Shown here: positions 1 to 9,213 of the stretch, piece after piece
Layout: each line of letters begins with the position of its first letter
Numbering within the stretch: the first letter of the stretch is position 1
Assembly (NCBI RefSeq): GCF_003688405.1
Contig: NZ_REFC01000012.1
Location: forward strand, 682,001-746,000
DNA length: 64,000 bases
Origin: Ulvibacter antarcticus
GTDB taxonomy: Bacteria > Bacteroidota > Bacteroidia > Flavobacteriales > Flavobacteriaceae
Reading direction: 5' to 3'
The notes under the pieces: generated by a model
Told to the model about the DNA's origin: nothing
Databases searched by the model: none
Seen by the model: the letters and a program-made list of their open reading frames with translations, nothing else
Position numbers and translations under genes: made by a program

Positions 1-1
1 T

Positions 2-178
2 GCAATCATTCTTTTTCACGATAAAAACACCAACAAACGAATGGATTTCGACGCCAATGGAATGCCTTCAGAGAATTATGGACTGTCAAACAACCCCATG
101 AGTTTTGGTCCGCCACAATGGAGTGATGCAAAATTTGAAGTAACAAACCAACCAATTGAGATGGAAATCAGAATGTAG
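2..178 (+). CDS. DUF2141 family protein, C-terminal fragment
   Basis: The window opens inside a reading frame that ends at the TAG at 176-178. The 58 visible residues contain the FHDKNTNKRMDFDANGMP stretch and the later NPMSFGPPQWSDAKF stretch. This is the pattern of DUF2141 proteins, small exported beta-sandwich proteins common in Bacteroidota, with a Ca-loop-like DxNxNxxxD segment and a final FGPP motif. The N terminus and any signal peptide lie outside the window. The function of the family is unknown. The frame closes before a strong palindrome at 204-243. Confidence 0.75.
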   Translation, partial: AIILFHDKNTNKRMDFDANGMPSENYGLSNNPMSFGPPQWSDAKFEVTNQPIEMEIRM

Positions 179-203
179 ATTTCCAAAACATACAAAGAGA
201 AAT

Positions 204-243
204 AACCACAAATTCACGAATAAATATTCGTGAATTTGTGGTT
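204..243. terminator. Perfect 19-bp inverted repeat, likely bidirectional terminator
   Basis: Two 19-nt arms (204-222 and 225-243) pair perfectly around a two-base centre. The arms carry CACAAATTCACGAAT and its complement and are followed by TTTAATTAA. The position between the DUF2141 stop and oxyR suits a transcription terminator. The near-absence of a loop would also suit a dyad operator, but no other copy was seen. Confidence 0.6.
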
Positions 244-315
244 TAATTAATATAATTACTATAAGCAAAATCTTATTATAATAAATTATCAATAGATTTT
301 ATCAATAACTATTCT

Positions 316-323
316 TATCTTTG
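316..323 (+). promoter_or_regulatory. Probable -7 box of the oxyR promoter
   Basis: TATCTTTG matches the Bacteroidota -7 consensus TAnnTTTG and lies 18 bases before the oxyR ATG. No clear TTG -33 box was found at the expected spacing, so the call rests on the -7 box only. Confidence 0.4.
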
Positions 324-341
324 TTCAAAGGAAATTAAGTT

Positions 342-1277
342 ATGACAATCACTCAATTAAAATATGTACTTGCGGTTGCCGAGCATCAAAATTTCACAAA
401 AGCCGCTCAAAAAACCTTTGTAACTCAGCCTACTTTAAGTATGCAAATCCAAAAACTGGAGGACGAATTAGAAATACAAATCTTCGATCGAAGTAAAAAA
501 CCTATAGAGCTAACAAATGTTGGTAAAAAGATAGTTAATCAGGCACATAAGATTGTGAATGAGGTCGAACGCATGCAGGACGTAGTGGATCAGGAAAAAG
601 GATTTATTGGTGGAGAATTTAGGTTAGGGATCATTCCTACCATCATGCCGACTTTACTCCCAATGTTCCTTAAAAACTTTACCAATCGCTATCCGAAGGT
701 ACAATTAATCATAGAAGAACTCACTACCGATGATATCATCGCGCGAATAACAGAAGGTCATCTGGATGCCGCCATTGCAGCAACTCCCTTGGGAAATGAA
801 AAAATTAAGGAACGAGCTCTTTATTACGAACCCTTTGTTGCTTACGTGCCCGAAAATCATCGCCTGGCTTCAGAAAAGACAATAGATAGTAAAGATTTGG
901 ACCTAAACGACATTTTATTGCTTGAAGACGGACATTGTTTCAGGGATGGGGTGATTAATTTATGTAAGGCATCTAAATTACATCCAGCAGATACTTTTCA
1001 ATTGCAAAGTGGAAGCATTGAAACATTAGTAAAACTGTCGAATGAAGGACTAGGTATGACGCTCCTTCCATATTTACATACATTGGAGATATCAAATGAG
1101 CAAAAAGGAAAATTGCGTTATTTTAATACGCCTTCCCCAGCTAGGGAAGTGAGTATTATATATAGTAAAAGTGAATTAAAAATGCAGATAACAAATGCAT
1201 TGTACGATGTAATCTCGGGAGTAGTACGAGGTGCCATTGCATTTCAGGATGTGAAAATAATCAGCCCTGTAAAATAA
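342..1277 (+). CDS. oxyR: Hydrogen-peroxide-inducible regulator OxyR (LysR family)
   Basis: This 311-residue LysR-type regulator has an N-terminal winged helix-turn-helix (about residues 1-60, TKAAQKTFVTQPTLSMQIQKL) and a C-terminal effector domain. The segment LLEDGHCFRDGVINLC carries the two cysteines, nine residues apart, that form the redox disulfide of E. coli OxyR (Cys199 and Cys208), and the LEDGHC context is the same. The later GLGMTLLPYL is also typical. It should sense peroxide and activate catalase or peroxiredoxin genes in the cytoplasm. No such target is adjacent. The gene is bracketed by hairpins on both sides, so it is probably monocistronic. Confidence 0.93.
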   Translation: MTITQLKYVLAVAEHQNFTKAAQKTFVTQPTLSMQIQKLEDELEIQIFDRSKKPIELTNVGKKIVNQAHKIVNEVERMQDVVDQEKGFIGGEFRLGIIPTIMPTLLPMFLKNFTNRYPKVQLIIEELTTDDIIARITEGHLDAAIAATPLGNEKIKERALYYEPFVAYVPENHRLASEKTIDSKDLDLNDILLLEDGHCFRDGVINLCKASKLHPADTFQLQSGSIETLVKLSNEGLGMTLLPYLHTLEISNEQKGKLRYFNTPSPAREVSIIYSKSELKMQITNALYDVISGVVRGAIAFQDVKIISPVK

Positions 1278-1295
1278 ATCTCTAATTTTATTGAA

Positions 1296-1326
1296 AAACC
1301 TCCTTCACACAATGTAAAGGAGGTTT
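1296..1326. terminator. Terminator hairpin between convergent genes
   Basis: AAACCTCCTT at 1296-1305 pairs perfectly with AAGGAGGTTT at 1317-1326 around an 11-base loop. It is followed by T-rich sequence and lies between the convergent oxyR and the small gene at 1331-1528, so it can serve both. Confidence 0.85.
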
Positions 1327-1330
1327 CTCT

Positions 1331-1528
1331 TTATGGATTTAGAAAAATTAGACATTGATTTAATTGGGGTTTCTGCTTTATGAGAGAATCAACCCAGATT
1401 TTAAGTTCCTCAATTTCGTAAGGAAGTAATCTGGTCATTGCTTTCTTCAACTCTTTACAGAAGAGATTAACATCAAAACTTACTTTTGCAAGAACGGCCT
1501 TGGTGTAATCAAACATTGCTCTAGCCAT
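1331..1528 (-). CDS. Small conserved flavobacterial protein (65 aa)
   Basis: A 65-residue protein beginning MARAMFDYTKAVLAKVSFD and containing RLLPYEIEELKIWV. I recognise this as a short hypothetical protein widely conserved in Flavobacteriaceae, with no known function. It is soluble, mostly helical in appearance, has two cysteines and no signal peptide. It ends five bases from a terminator hairpin and has its own leader of about 120 bases, so it is probably transcribed alone. Confidence 0.75.
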   Translation of the reverse strand: MARAMFDYTKAVLAKVSFDVNLFCKELKKAMTRLLPYEIEELKIWVDSLIKQKPQLNQCLIFLNP

Positions 1529-1652
1529 AGTATAAACTGGATTAAATGTAGGGTTAAGTAGTTCTAATCAATAGGCCTTAGTTTTTTATATTTAGCTTTA
1601 TAAATATAACGAAAAAAACAACACGAAAACTTACTTTTCATGCTTTTCATCG

Positions 1653-2453
1653 TTAAAATTTGTTATCTCCATCCAATAAGTCACCTAAACCACCTAAAAT
1701 GCTACCTTCACCTTTATTCTTACCTCCACCTTGTGGTGCCGCCATCCAAACTCTTTTGGCGAGACGACTAAATGGCAATGATTGAATAAAAACGGTACCC
1801 GGTCCAGTTAATGTTGCGAAAAATAGTCCTTCACCTCCAAACACCGTGTTTTTAATACCTCCAACAAATTCTATATCATAATTCACCGAACTGTCGAATC
1901 CGATGATACAGCCGGTATCAACTTTCAACTTTTCACCTATTGCGAGCTCTTTGGTGGCTGTAGTTCCTCCTGCGTGTACAAATGCCATTCCGTCGCCCTC
2001 TAGTTTTTGCATGATAAAACCTTCACCTCCAAACAGACCTCTTCCTAGTTTTTTAGAGAATTCAATTCCTATTGAAACTCCTTTAGCAGCACATAAAAAT
2101 GCATCCTTTTGACAAATAAATTTATTACCAAACTTACTTAGATCGATTGCCATAATCTTCCCCGGATAAGGAGAAGCGAAACTGACCCTTCTTTTGCCTA
2201 TTCCAACGTTATAAAAAGCAGTCATAAACATGCTCTCACCTGTTAACAGTCGTTTCCCTGCACCAAATATCTTTCCCATCACACTGTTGTCCTGAGCCGA
2301 TCCATCTCCAAAAATGGTTTCCATCTTAATACCATCTTCCATCATCATAAAACTTCCTGCTTCGGAAATAACGCCTTCGTTGGGATCTAATTCGATCTCT
2401 ACATATTGCATTTCTTCGCCATAAATGATATAATCTATTTCGTGTGAGTTCAT
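1653..2453 (-). CDS. TIGR00266 / AIM24 family protein
   Basis: This 266-residue protein belongs to the AIM24/TIGR00266 family (tryptophan-RNA-binding-attenuator-like beta-barrel fold). The N terminus is [19 protein letters not shown], and GGEG occurs repeatedly ([28 protein letters not shown]), both hallmarks of the family. Length is normal. The function in bacteria is unknown; the family is named after a mitochondrial protein needed for inner-membrane architecture. The C-terminal tail is glycine-rich ([19 protein letters not shown]). It is followed on the same strand, about 120 bases on, by the 65-aa gene. Confidence 0.9.
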   Translation of the reverse strand: MNSHEIDYIIYGEEMQYVEIELDPNEGVISEAGSFMMMEDGIKMETIFGDGSAQDNSVMGKIFGAGKRLLTGESMFMTAFYNVGIGKRRVSFASPYPGKIMAIDLSKFGNKFICQKDAFLCAAKGVSIGIEFSKKLGRGLFGGEGFIMQKLEGDGMAFVHAGGTTATKELAIGEKLKVDTGCIIGFDSSVNYDIEFVGGIKNTVFGGEGLFFATLTGPGTVFIQSLPFSRLAKRVWMAAPQGGGKNKGEGSILGGLGDLLDGDNKF

Positions 2454-2668
2454 AAGTGATTTGGTTTTTTGTTCAATGGTTTATATGTTGTGAAAATCAT
2501 CTAAATGTTACGAAACATTTGAAAAGAAAATAAATTTATTTAGAAGTGATAATAATTAGTCAATTTAAAAATTACGTCAGACATCCAACCGCGGCCATTC
2601 CTTCGAAAGAATGGTTTATGAATTAAAGTGATATGAGGAGAAGTAGAATAATAGCAAAATCTTGATGG

Positions 2669-3118
2669 TTAGCCTTTCTTCTTCACCGTCCACTCAAAAT
2701 TAAAAATAGAAACCACATCGCCATTTGCATCTTTTCCTTCAGAGCGCATCCAACAGGTTTGCCCCTCGCCTGTTTTTAGCGCTTTGGATATTGCTTCCTT
2801 AATAAGATCACCATCACTACAGCTAAACGTAATTCTTCCTTTAGCCTTTTTGGTAAATGTTGCATTGTTATTGGCAACCAACATTGAAACAGCGGCATTA
2901 CTATTTCTAATTTGCGTCATCACCATTGCCCCTGTACTCAACTCTGCAGCCATTCCTTGCACTGCCCAAAACATAGATTTAAATGGATTCTGATTGATCC
3001 ATCGATGCTTGGCAGTTGTAATACAGCTAGTTTCAGAAATAGATTTTACACGAACTCCCGTCAAATATGCGGATGGTAATTTGAATAATAAGAAAGTGTT
3101 GATTTTACTTGGTGTCAT
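2669..3118 (-). CDS. DUF4442 (hotdog-fold thioesterase-like) protein
   Basis: A 149-residue protein with the layout of DUF4442 proteins, which are related to the PaaI/YiiD hotdog-fold acyl-CoA thioesterases. The segment NQNPFKSMFWAVQGMAAELSTG corresponds to the central hotdog helix region. No signal peptide is seen, so it should be cytoplasmic. The substrate is unknown. The gene stands alone: 215 bases separate its end from the AIM24-like gene, and the DUF4870 gene upstream diverges from it. Confidence 0.85.
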   Translation of the reverse strand: MTPSKINTFLLFKLPSAYLTGVRVKSISETSCITTAKHRWINQNPFKSMFWAVQGMAAELSTGAMVMTQIRNSNAAVSMLVANNNATFTKKAKGRITFSCSDGDLIKEAISKALKTGEGQTCWMRSEGKDANGDVVSIFNFEWTVKKKG

Positions 3119-3229
3119 AGGGATGAGAGCTTGTTTTGCGCAAATATATCATATTTAATCGACACTCTTAATTGTTAAAATTATGTTAATATTTACTACT
3201 ATGCGTAACATATTACCTTCTTTTGTACA

Positions 3230-3237
3230 TATATTTG
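3230..3237 (+). promoter_or_regulatory. Probable -7 box for the DUF4870-PadR-PspC run
   Basis: TATATTTG fits the Bacteroidota TAnnTTTG consensus and lies 19 bases before the ATG at 3257. The -33 element is not clear. Confidence 0.35.
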
Positions 3238-3256
3238 TATAAGAATCTAATAAGCA

Positions 3257-3772
3257 ATGGAAAATACTGTAACAGAGAATTCAAAAAATTTAGGTGCGAT
3301 CATTCATTTATCGACCTTTCTAAAGTTCTTTTTTCCCTTCGGAAATTTTATCGCTCCCTTAATCATTTGGACAATGAATAAAGAGAAGCCATTTGTAGAT
3401 GAACATGGAAGACAGGCCATCAATTTTCAGTTGAGTGTATTTTTGTACACCTTATTAATTGGTGTATTATGTATCCCCTTCTTTGTAATCTTTGCGGCCG
3501 ATTTTATATCACTAATAGATGTTATTGAGCATACGGCTCATGAAATTCAGTTTAATGAGATTACCAATCTTTCCGGTTATATCTTGCTCTTCGGAATTGT
3601 GGCTATGTTGTTATTCGGACTTTTTATTTTCGAATTATACGCAGTAATCACTGCCACCATGCATGCCGCCAAAGGAAAACTTTACAAATACCCACTTAGT
3701 ATACCATTCATCAAATCTGAAGCTTCATCAATTTCAGAATTAAATCAATCAAAAAATGAGCACAATAGTTAG
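3257..3772 (+). CDS. DUF4870 family membrane protein
   Basis: This 171-residue protein has three to four hydrophobic segments (about residues 17-40, 57-88 and 105-140) and the conserved DUF4870 stretch IIWTMNKEKPFVDEHGRQAINFQ. The family is a TIC20-like integral membrane protein of unknown function. It leads a run with a small exported-looking protein, a PadR regulator, a PspC protein and a head-GIN protein, a set usual in flavobacteria and thought to be linked to envelope stress. Confidence 0.9.
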   Translation: MENTVTENSKNLGAIIHLSTFLKFFFPFGNFIAPLIIWTMNKEKPFVDEHGRQAINFQLSVFLYTLLIGVLCIPFFVIFAADFISLIDVIEHTAHEIQFNEITNLSGYILLFGIVAMLLFGLFIFELYAVITATMHAAKGKLYKYPLSIPFIKSEASSISELNQSKNEHNS

Positions 3773-3956
3773 TTTAACATTAGCCGCTGTTTTAAGTTTT
3801 CTCGGGCACGAAATGCCTTCAGAAACAAGCATTATTTTCAATTCTGAATTTATTCAGAAAGAGGTACAAGCGAGCAACAACAGATTAGAATTAATAGACA
3901 CTAATTGTTGTCTCCTGAAAAACGAACAGTCAATTAAAGTACAAGAAATCAGATAG
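3756..3956 (+). CDS. Small hypothetical protein overlapping the DUF4870 gene
   Basis: A 66-residue frame whose ATG lies 17 bases inside the end of the DUF4870 gene. The overlap would permit translational coupling. It has a hydrophobic start (MSTIVSLTLAAVLSFL) and a CC pair near the end. I do not recognise it. The 92 bases to the PadR gene hold nothing else. It could be a chance frame; overlap, strand and position argue mildly for a real gene. Confidence 0.45.
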   Translation: MSTIVSLTLAAVLSFLGHEMPSETSIIFNSEFIQKEVQASNNRLELIDTNCCLLKNEQSIKVQEIR

Positions 3957-4048
3957 TGTACTTTAAATTATTCAGAAGAATTTCTTCGGAAACTTCAGAA
4001 TAAAAAACAAAACATTATCTGAAAGTAAAGAAACAACAACTCAGACAC

Positions 4049-4387
4049 ATGAAAATTGAAAACACAAAAGCGCAAATGCGTAAAGGGGTCCTGGAGTATT
4101 GCATCCTTTCCATTTTAAAAGATGGTGAGGCGTACACTTCAGATATTCTTGAGACCTTGAAAGACGCAAAATTGCTAGTCGTTGAAGGCACCATTTATCC
4201 GTTGCTTACACGTCTTAAAAACGCAGGATTACTTTCCTATCGTTGGGAAGAATCTACTGGAGGTCCACCTCGTAAATATTACGATTTGACCGAAACAGGA
4301 AAATTATTTTTAAAAGAATTAAACTCGACCTGGAGCGATTTGCAACAGGCAGTAAACAGAGTAACCAGCGAAAAAACCAACAAATGA
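4049..4387 (+). CDS. PadR family transcriptional regulator
   Basis: A 112-residue single-domain PadR regulator. The winged-helix signature appears as GVLEYCILSILKDGEAYTSDI, then GTIYPLLTRLKNAGLLSYRW and GGPPRKYYDLTETGK, which is the classic wing. Its stop codon overlaps the start of the PspC gene in an ATGA arrangement (4384-4387), so the two are translationally coupled. It probably represses its own operon; the inducing signal is unknown. Confidence 0.93.
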   Translation: MKIENTKAQMRKGVLEYCILSILKDGEAYTSDILETLKDAKLLVVEGTIYPLLTRLKNAGLLSYRWEESTGGPPRKYYDLTETGKLFLKELNSTWSDLQQAVNRVTSEKTNK

Positions 4388-6138
4388 AAAAGACAATAAA
4401 TGTTAACCTGGCAGGTACGTTTTTCCACATCGATGAAGATGCATACGGAAAGTTATCACGTTATCTGGAAGCGATAAAAAAATCACTCTCCGACCCAATG
4501 GGAAGCGACGAAATCATTAAAGATATCGAAGCTAGAATTGCCGAGCTATTTTCAGAAAAAGTAGAAAGCAAATCACAGGTAATATCTATAAAGGAACTAG
4601 ATGCCGTTATTTCTGTAATGGGACAGCCGGAAGATTATATGGTCGACGAAGAGATTTTTGAGGATGTTCCTCAAAAGCCAAGGAGGTCAAGATCACATTC
4701 ATCTTACAAGCAATTGTTTAGAGATATCGACGATAAATTTATCTCCGGTGTTTCATCGGGTTTAGGTCACTATATGGGCATTGATGCAATATGGGTACGC
4801 CTTTTATGGATATTACTAACATTGGCAAGTAGTGGTTTATTTATACTATTCTATATTTTATTATGGATTTTAGTTCCGGCAGCGGTTAGTACTTCAGATA
4901 AACTTAAAATGACGGGAGAACCTATCAATATCTCCAATATTGAAAAAAAGTTTAAGGAAGGATATGATGCTGTTGCGGACAAGGTAAAAAACGCAGACTA
5001 TGACAAATACGGGCAAAAAGTAAAGAGCGGAACTTCCGGTTTTTTCGAAACGCTTGGTAGTATCCTTCTTACTTTATTAAAAATATTTGTCAAATTCTTT
5101 GGTGTACTACTTATAATAGTATCACTTTCCACCATTATTGGTCTCATTGTAAGTCTATTCACATTTGGATCACTTGATATTTGGGGAAATGGAGACCTTA
5201 TGGAACTCTTTTATGCTGTTGACACTACAAATGCCCCTATTTGGTTATTAGTGCTCATTGCATTATTTGCGATAGGAATTCCATTTTTCGTACTCTTTAT
5301 TATAGGACTAAAACTTTTGTTCAATAATTTGAAATCCATTGGAACACCCGCCAAGATCGTTTTATTCACCTTATGGATACTGTCGATAATTGCGTTAGCA
5401 GTAATTGGGGTTAGACAAATTACAGAGAATGCCTATGATGGTGATGTAATTATAGAAAATCCAATTTCTGTAAGAACGGGTGATACGCTTAAAATCGCCA
5501 TGCAATCTGATAAACAATACAGTTATGAGGTTCATAAACACGGTGGATTAAAGTTGAAATATAATGAGGCAAAAGAAAGAATGATATATTCAAACGACAT
5601 TCGCCTAATTGTGCGACATACAAAAGATAGTGTTGGAAAAATTGTAATTAAGAAAAAAGCCGAAGGACATGATTTTCTAGATGCAAAAGAACGAGCTGAA
5701 GCTATTGATTACAACTATTCTTTCGAAAATAATCAGTTGTTACTAGATGGATTTTTTATAACTGATCTCAAAAATAAATACAGGGATCAGGAGGTAGAAG
5801 TTCTATTATATCTTCCTGTAGGAGCGATTCTATATGCAGATGAAAACACGTATTCCTTCCATAGAAATGATTCGAGATTCAATGATATCCTTGATAACGG
5901 CGATGAAGAGCAGTATTTGAGAATTCTTGAAGATCGCACCGAGTGTCTGGATTGTCCATTGGAAGTAAATGATCGTCAGGATCGCACTAATAAAAATTCT
6001 TCCGATTGGGAAATCGAAGTGAACCGGGATTTTAAGGGGGAAAATGACATGGAAAATGAAGAGGAAACATCCGAATCTTACATAATTGATGCCGATGGAA
6101 TCACTACCGATGTAACTACAAAAGACACTATAAATTAA
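4384..6138 (+). CDS. PspC domain membrane protein
   Basis: This 584-residue protein starts with a soluble N-terminal part (about 1-100). A PspC domain follows at about 112-167 (DIDDKFISGVSSGLGHYMGI, then IWVRLLWILLT). More transmembrane segments lie near 225-255, 280-312 and 320-345, and a long soluble C-terminal domain ends in an acidic tail. The phage-shock PspC domain senses inner-membrane stress in enterobacteria. The long flavobacterial version pairs with PadR, and the head-GIN lipoprotein lies 59 bases further on. The C-terminal domain may face the periplasm and bind GIN-type partners; that is inference. Confidence 0.9.
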   Translation: MKKTINVNLAGTFFHIDEDAYGKLSRYLEAIKKSLSDPMGSDEIIKDIEARIAELFSEKVESKSQVISIKELDAVISVMGQPEDYMVDEEIFEDVPQKPRRSRSHSSYKQLFRDIDDKFISGVSSGLGHYMGIDAIWVRLLWILLTLASSGLFILFYILLWILVPAAVSTSDKLKMTGEPINISNIEKKFKEGYDAVADKVKNADYDKYGQKVKSGTSGFFETLGSILLTLLKIFVKFFGVLLIIVSLSTIIGLIVSLFTFGSLDIWGNGDLMELFYAVDTTNAPIWLLVLIALFAIGIPFFVLFIIGLKLLFNNLKSIGTPAKIVLFTLWILSIIALAVIGVRQITENAYDGDVIIENPISVRTGDTLKIAMQSDKQYSYEVHKHGGLKLKYNEAKERMIYSNDIRLIVRHTKDSVGKIVIKKKAEGHDFLDAKERAEAIDYNYSFENNQLLLDGFFITDLKNKYRDQEVEVLLYLPVGAILYADENTYSFHRNDSRFNDILDNGDEEQYLRILEDRTECLDCPLEVNDRQDRTNKNSSDWEIEVNRDFKGENDMENEEETSESYIIDADGITTDVTTKDTIN

Positions 6139-6197
6139 AATCAGTTGGCTTAAAATTTATTTGTTTAGCTATTCTGAAAACACTAAAACTAAAAATC

Positions 6198-6920
6198 ATG
6201 AAAACAATAAAATATTTACTTATTTGCTTGATGGCGCTGCCACTGGCGAGCTGTGATTTTGATATAAATATAGGAAGTACTCAAGGAAACGGAAATGTAA
6301 TAACTGAAGACCGACATATTTCTGAAGATTTCGATCAAGTAAAAGGCAGTGCCGGACTTGATGTTTATCTAACCGAAGGCAATGAAAATAAAGTTGTTGT
6401 CGAAGCAGATGAAAACCTTATGGAACTCATCGAAACTACGGTTAGCAATGGGAAACTAAAAATTGGAACTAAGAGTAATATTGGACGTGCCAAAGCGAAA
6501 AAAATACATGTTACTTATACCAAATTAAAATCTATTGAAGCCAGTAGTGGTGCCGATGTTATAGTAAATTCAGTATTAAAAAGTGAAAGCTTAACCTTGG
6601 ACGCCAGCAGCGGTTCTGATGTAGAGGTTGAAATTTTTGCAAAGGAAGCCTATGTAGAAACAAGCAGTGGTGCTGAAATCAAAGTCACTGGAAAAACTTC
6701 AACCTTAAAGGCAAAAGCTTCAAGTGGAAGCGAGATCGATGCTAAAGAATTAGAAACAATCGATTGTATTGCCGATGCTTCCAGTGGCGGGGATATTACT
6801 GTTACTGTAAAGGATAATTTAGAAGCTGAAGCCAGTAGTGGTGGAAGCATTGATTATTACGGTGATCCAGCTGCCGTTACCAACAACGGAAGCCGTTCAG
6901 GTAATGTTCGGAAGATGTAA
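6198..6920 (+). CDS. Head GIN domain (DUF2807) lipoprotein
   Basis: A 240-residue lipoprotein with a lipobox ending at Cys19 (LMALPLASC). It contains the head-GIN core beginning GNGNVITEDRHISEDFDQVKG and then a regular right-handed beta-helix of short repeats with the recurring ASSG motif (EASSGADV, DASSGSDV, ETSSGAEI, KASSGSEI, DASSGGDI, EASSGGSI). The family is surface or periplasmic and of unknown function, consistently linked to PspC proteins as here. It is the last gene of the PadR-PspC run. Confidence 0.9.
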   Translation: MKTIKYLLICLMALPLASCDFDINIGSTQGNGNVITEDRHISEDFDQVKGSAGLDVYLTEGNENKVVVEADENLMELIETTVSNGKLKIGTKSNIGRAKAKKIHVTYTKLKSIEASSGADVIVNSVLKSESLTLDASSGSDVEVEIFAKEAYVETSSGAEIKVTGKTSTLKAKASSGSEIDAKELETIDCIADASSGGDITVTVKDNLEAEASSGGSIDYYGDPAAVTNNGSRSGNVRKM

Positions 6921-7014
6921 CAACACTTAAAAGCAACCATTAATAAATCCGCTTCAGATCTTCAATGCTATCGATAGGTTTGGGGTGGATTTTCTTTTTT
7001 CAGAAACTTAACAA

Positions 7015-8526
7015 ATGAAGACACTATCAGTATTAATCATAGCCTTTTTTGGCCTTTCTTCCCAAGTAACTGGACAAGTTGCAAGTACTTCAGAATTATA
7101 CAAAACAATTATAGCTAAAGATAGCCTATTGTTTACTATTGGCTTCAATACTTGCGACCTCAGCCAATTTATTAACAACTTAAGTGAAGATTTTGAATTT
7201 TATCACGATAAAGGTGGGATCACAACAACTAAGGCAGAATTCATAATCAATTTTGAAAATGGCTTATGCAAATCACCAGAGTCGTATCAGTCCAGAAGGG
7301 AGTTGATTCAAGGGAGTTCGGAAATATTCCCCCTAAAAGACAATGGAAAATTGTATGGAGCCATTCAAAAAGGGGATCATAGGTTCTTTGAGAAAGTAGA
7401 AGAGCAAGCCGAAACATTTGCGAGTACCGCTAAGTTCACACATTTGTGGATATTGGAAAATAATGAGTGGAAACTTTCCCGAAGTTTAAGTTATGACCAT
7501 CAAAACTTTGATGATTCTGTATCTCAACAAATAAAGCAGTTAGAGCTACAATTTGATGATCAAGTCCAAACGGAGCAATGGTTAATTGAGCAAAACATTC
7601 CTGCTATGGGAATAGGTTTTATTGAAGATGGAAAAATAAAAGAAATAAAGGTTTTTGGAGAATTAGAAAAAGGAGTTCCTGCGCCAAAAAACACTATTTT
7701 CAACGTGGCTTCTTTAACAAAACCAATTACGGCATTAGTAACCCTAAAATTAGTTGATTCTGGGCTTTGGAATCTAGATGAACCCATCTACAAATATTGG
7801 ATTGACCCTGATATTAAAGACGATCCTTATCTTAAAAAACTAACAACAAGACATATTTTAAGTCATCAGACCGGCTTTCCAAACTGGAGACGACTTAATG
7901 ACGATGGTAAACTTGGCTTTCAATTTGAACCCGGAACCCAGTATCAATACTCGGGAGAGGGTATGGAATACCTAAGAGAAGCACTAGAGCGCAAATTTGT
8001 TAAAGCTTTAGAAGAGTTAGCATCCGAACTTATTTTTGAGCCACTTCAAATGAAGGATACCCGCCTTTTTTGGGATCAGAATATGGATGAAAAACGATTT
8101 GCAAAATGGTTTAATTCAAAAGGAGAACAATATGAAACTTATAAAAATGACCAAGTGAATGCTGCCGATGACCTACTAACAACAGTAGAAGATTATTCGA
8201 AATTCATGTTATATGTTATGAACGGAGCCGGACTTTCTTCAGAATTAATAAAGGAAATGAGTAAGGAACAAGTCAAGGTAAAAAAAGGACAACATTTCGG
8301 ACTGGGATGGTCCGTAGATACACCTATTGGTAAAAACGAATACGCATTAACGCACGGTGGAGATGATATTGGCGTAAAAGCAATTTGCTTTGTTCTTCCT
8401 AAGACCAAACGAGGTTTACTTATTATTACGAATTCGGATAATGGCGTACAAACTTATATACCGGCTATTAAGCATTATTTAGGTGAAGCTGGTGAGGATA
8501 TTATCTCAATTGAGACCAATCAATAA
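7015..8526 (+). CDS. Exported serine hydrolase, class C beta-lactamase family, with N-terminal NTF2-like domain
   Basis: This 503-residue protein has a signal peptide (about 1-20). A DUF4440/SnoaL-like domain occupies roughly 30-155 (DLSQFINNLSEDFEFYHDKGG, then a late LWILENNEWKLSRSLSYDH). A class C beta-lactamase-type domain follows from about 185. The SxxK motif is SLTK near residue 233, the Tyr motif is YSGEG, and the third motif appears as HGGDD near 445. Such enzymes cleave esters, amides or D-amino peptides; the substrate cannot be predicted. It stands alone, 95 bases after the GIN gene. Confidence 0.88.
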   Translation: MKTLSVLIIAFFGLSSQVTGQVASTSELYKTIIAKDSLLFTIGFNTCDLSQFINNLSEDFEFYHDKGGITTTKAEFIINFENGLCKSPESYQSRRELIQGSSEIFPLKDNGKLYGAIQKGDHRFFEKVEEQAETFASTAKFTHLWILENNEWKLSRSLSYDHQNFDDSVSQQIKQLELQFDDQVQTEQWLIEQNIPAMGIGFIEDGKIKEIKVFGELEKGVPAPKNTIFNVASLTKPITALVTLKLVDSGLWNLDEPIYKYWIDPDIKDDPYLKKLTTRHILSHQTGFPNWRRLNDDGKLGFQFEPGTQYQYSGEGMEYLREALERKFVKALEELASELIFEPLQMKDTRLFWDQNMDEKRFAKWFNSKGEQYETYKNDQVNAADDLLTTVEDYSKFMLYVMNGAGLSSELIKEMSKEQVKVKKGQHFGLGWSVDTPIGKNEYALTHGGDDIGVKAICFVLPKTKRGLLIITNSDNGVQTYIPAIKHYLGEAGEDIISIETNQ

Positions 8527-8702
8527 GCATTGTAAATTTGAAGTATCTATTCTAAAGTCCCATATAACACCGCAATAACACTAGTTGTGTGTGAAAGAAA
8601 ACTTAAATCTACATTAATAAAAAGTTATTTATCATTCCTTTGTGAAATAAATAAAGACTAAAGAGGTTTATTGCAGTACAAATCTAATAATAAATAAACC
8701 TC

Positions 8703-9143
8703 ATGAAAACTCTTAAATTAATTGTACTAGTCGTTACTATAAGCTTATTTGCTTCGTGCAAAAGCGACGATAACGGAAACAACGATGCTAATCAATTTGC
8801 GAATATTGTAACCGATATTCAAGGAAACTGGGAAATAACTCTTTTTTCTGAAGATGACGTCGATCAAACATCCAACTTTCAATCTATGGAATTTGAGTTT
8901 AAAGCAGACGGAACTGTTGTTGCCTCCAATGACCTCCTATCGGAAGTAGGAACATGGAGTTACCAAGAAACTTCGAGTAATTCGAGTGACGAAAAACTTC
9001 AATTGCAATTTCCAGTTGGTGGTCTTTTCGAAGAACTTACCGATGATTGGCATATTACTTCTGCGAGCACCACCTCAATTGTACTTTTCGACATTAGTGG
9101 TAATGGAACCACAGATTTATTGACTTTTGCTTCGCTTCAGTAA
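8703..9143 (+). CDS. Lipocalin-like lipoprotein of unknown function
   Basis: A 146-residue lipoprotein with lipobox LFASC (Cys19) followed by an acidic linker. The body has the feel of the lipocalin-like families found in Bacteroidota, with the pattern IQGNWEITLF, then MEFEFKADGTV, then GTWSYQE, and ends in short beta strands. The ligand is unknown. It is followed by a strong terminator at 9159-9193 and appears monocistronic. Confidence 0.75.
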   Translation: MKTLKLIVLVVTISLFASCKSDDNGNNDANQFANIVTDIQGNWEITLFSEDDVDQTSNFQSMEFEFKADGTVVASNDLLSEVGTWSYQETSSNSSDEKLQLQFPVGGLFEELTDDWHITSASTTSIVLFDISGNGTTDLLTFASLQ

Positions 9144-9158
9144 GAAATAATGTAAAGT

Positions 9159-9193
9159 AAAAAGCCGTTCCAGTTAAATTGGAACGGCTTTTT
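9159..9193. terminator. Strong intrinsic terminator between convergent genes
   Basis: AAAAAGCCGTTCCA (9159-9172) pairs perfectly with TGGAACGGCTTTTT (9180-9193) around a 7-base loop. A-tract and T-tract on the two sides make it work for both the lipoprotein gene and trxB. Confidence 0.92.
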
Positions 9194-9213
9194 TATTTAT
9201 AGTACTTCAGTTT

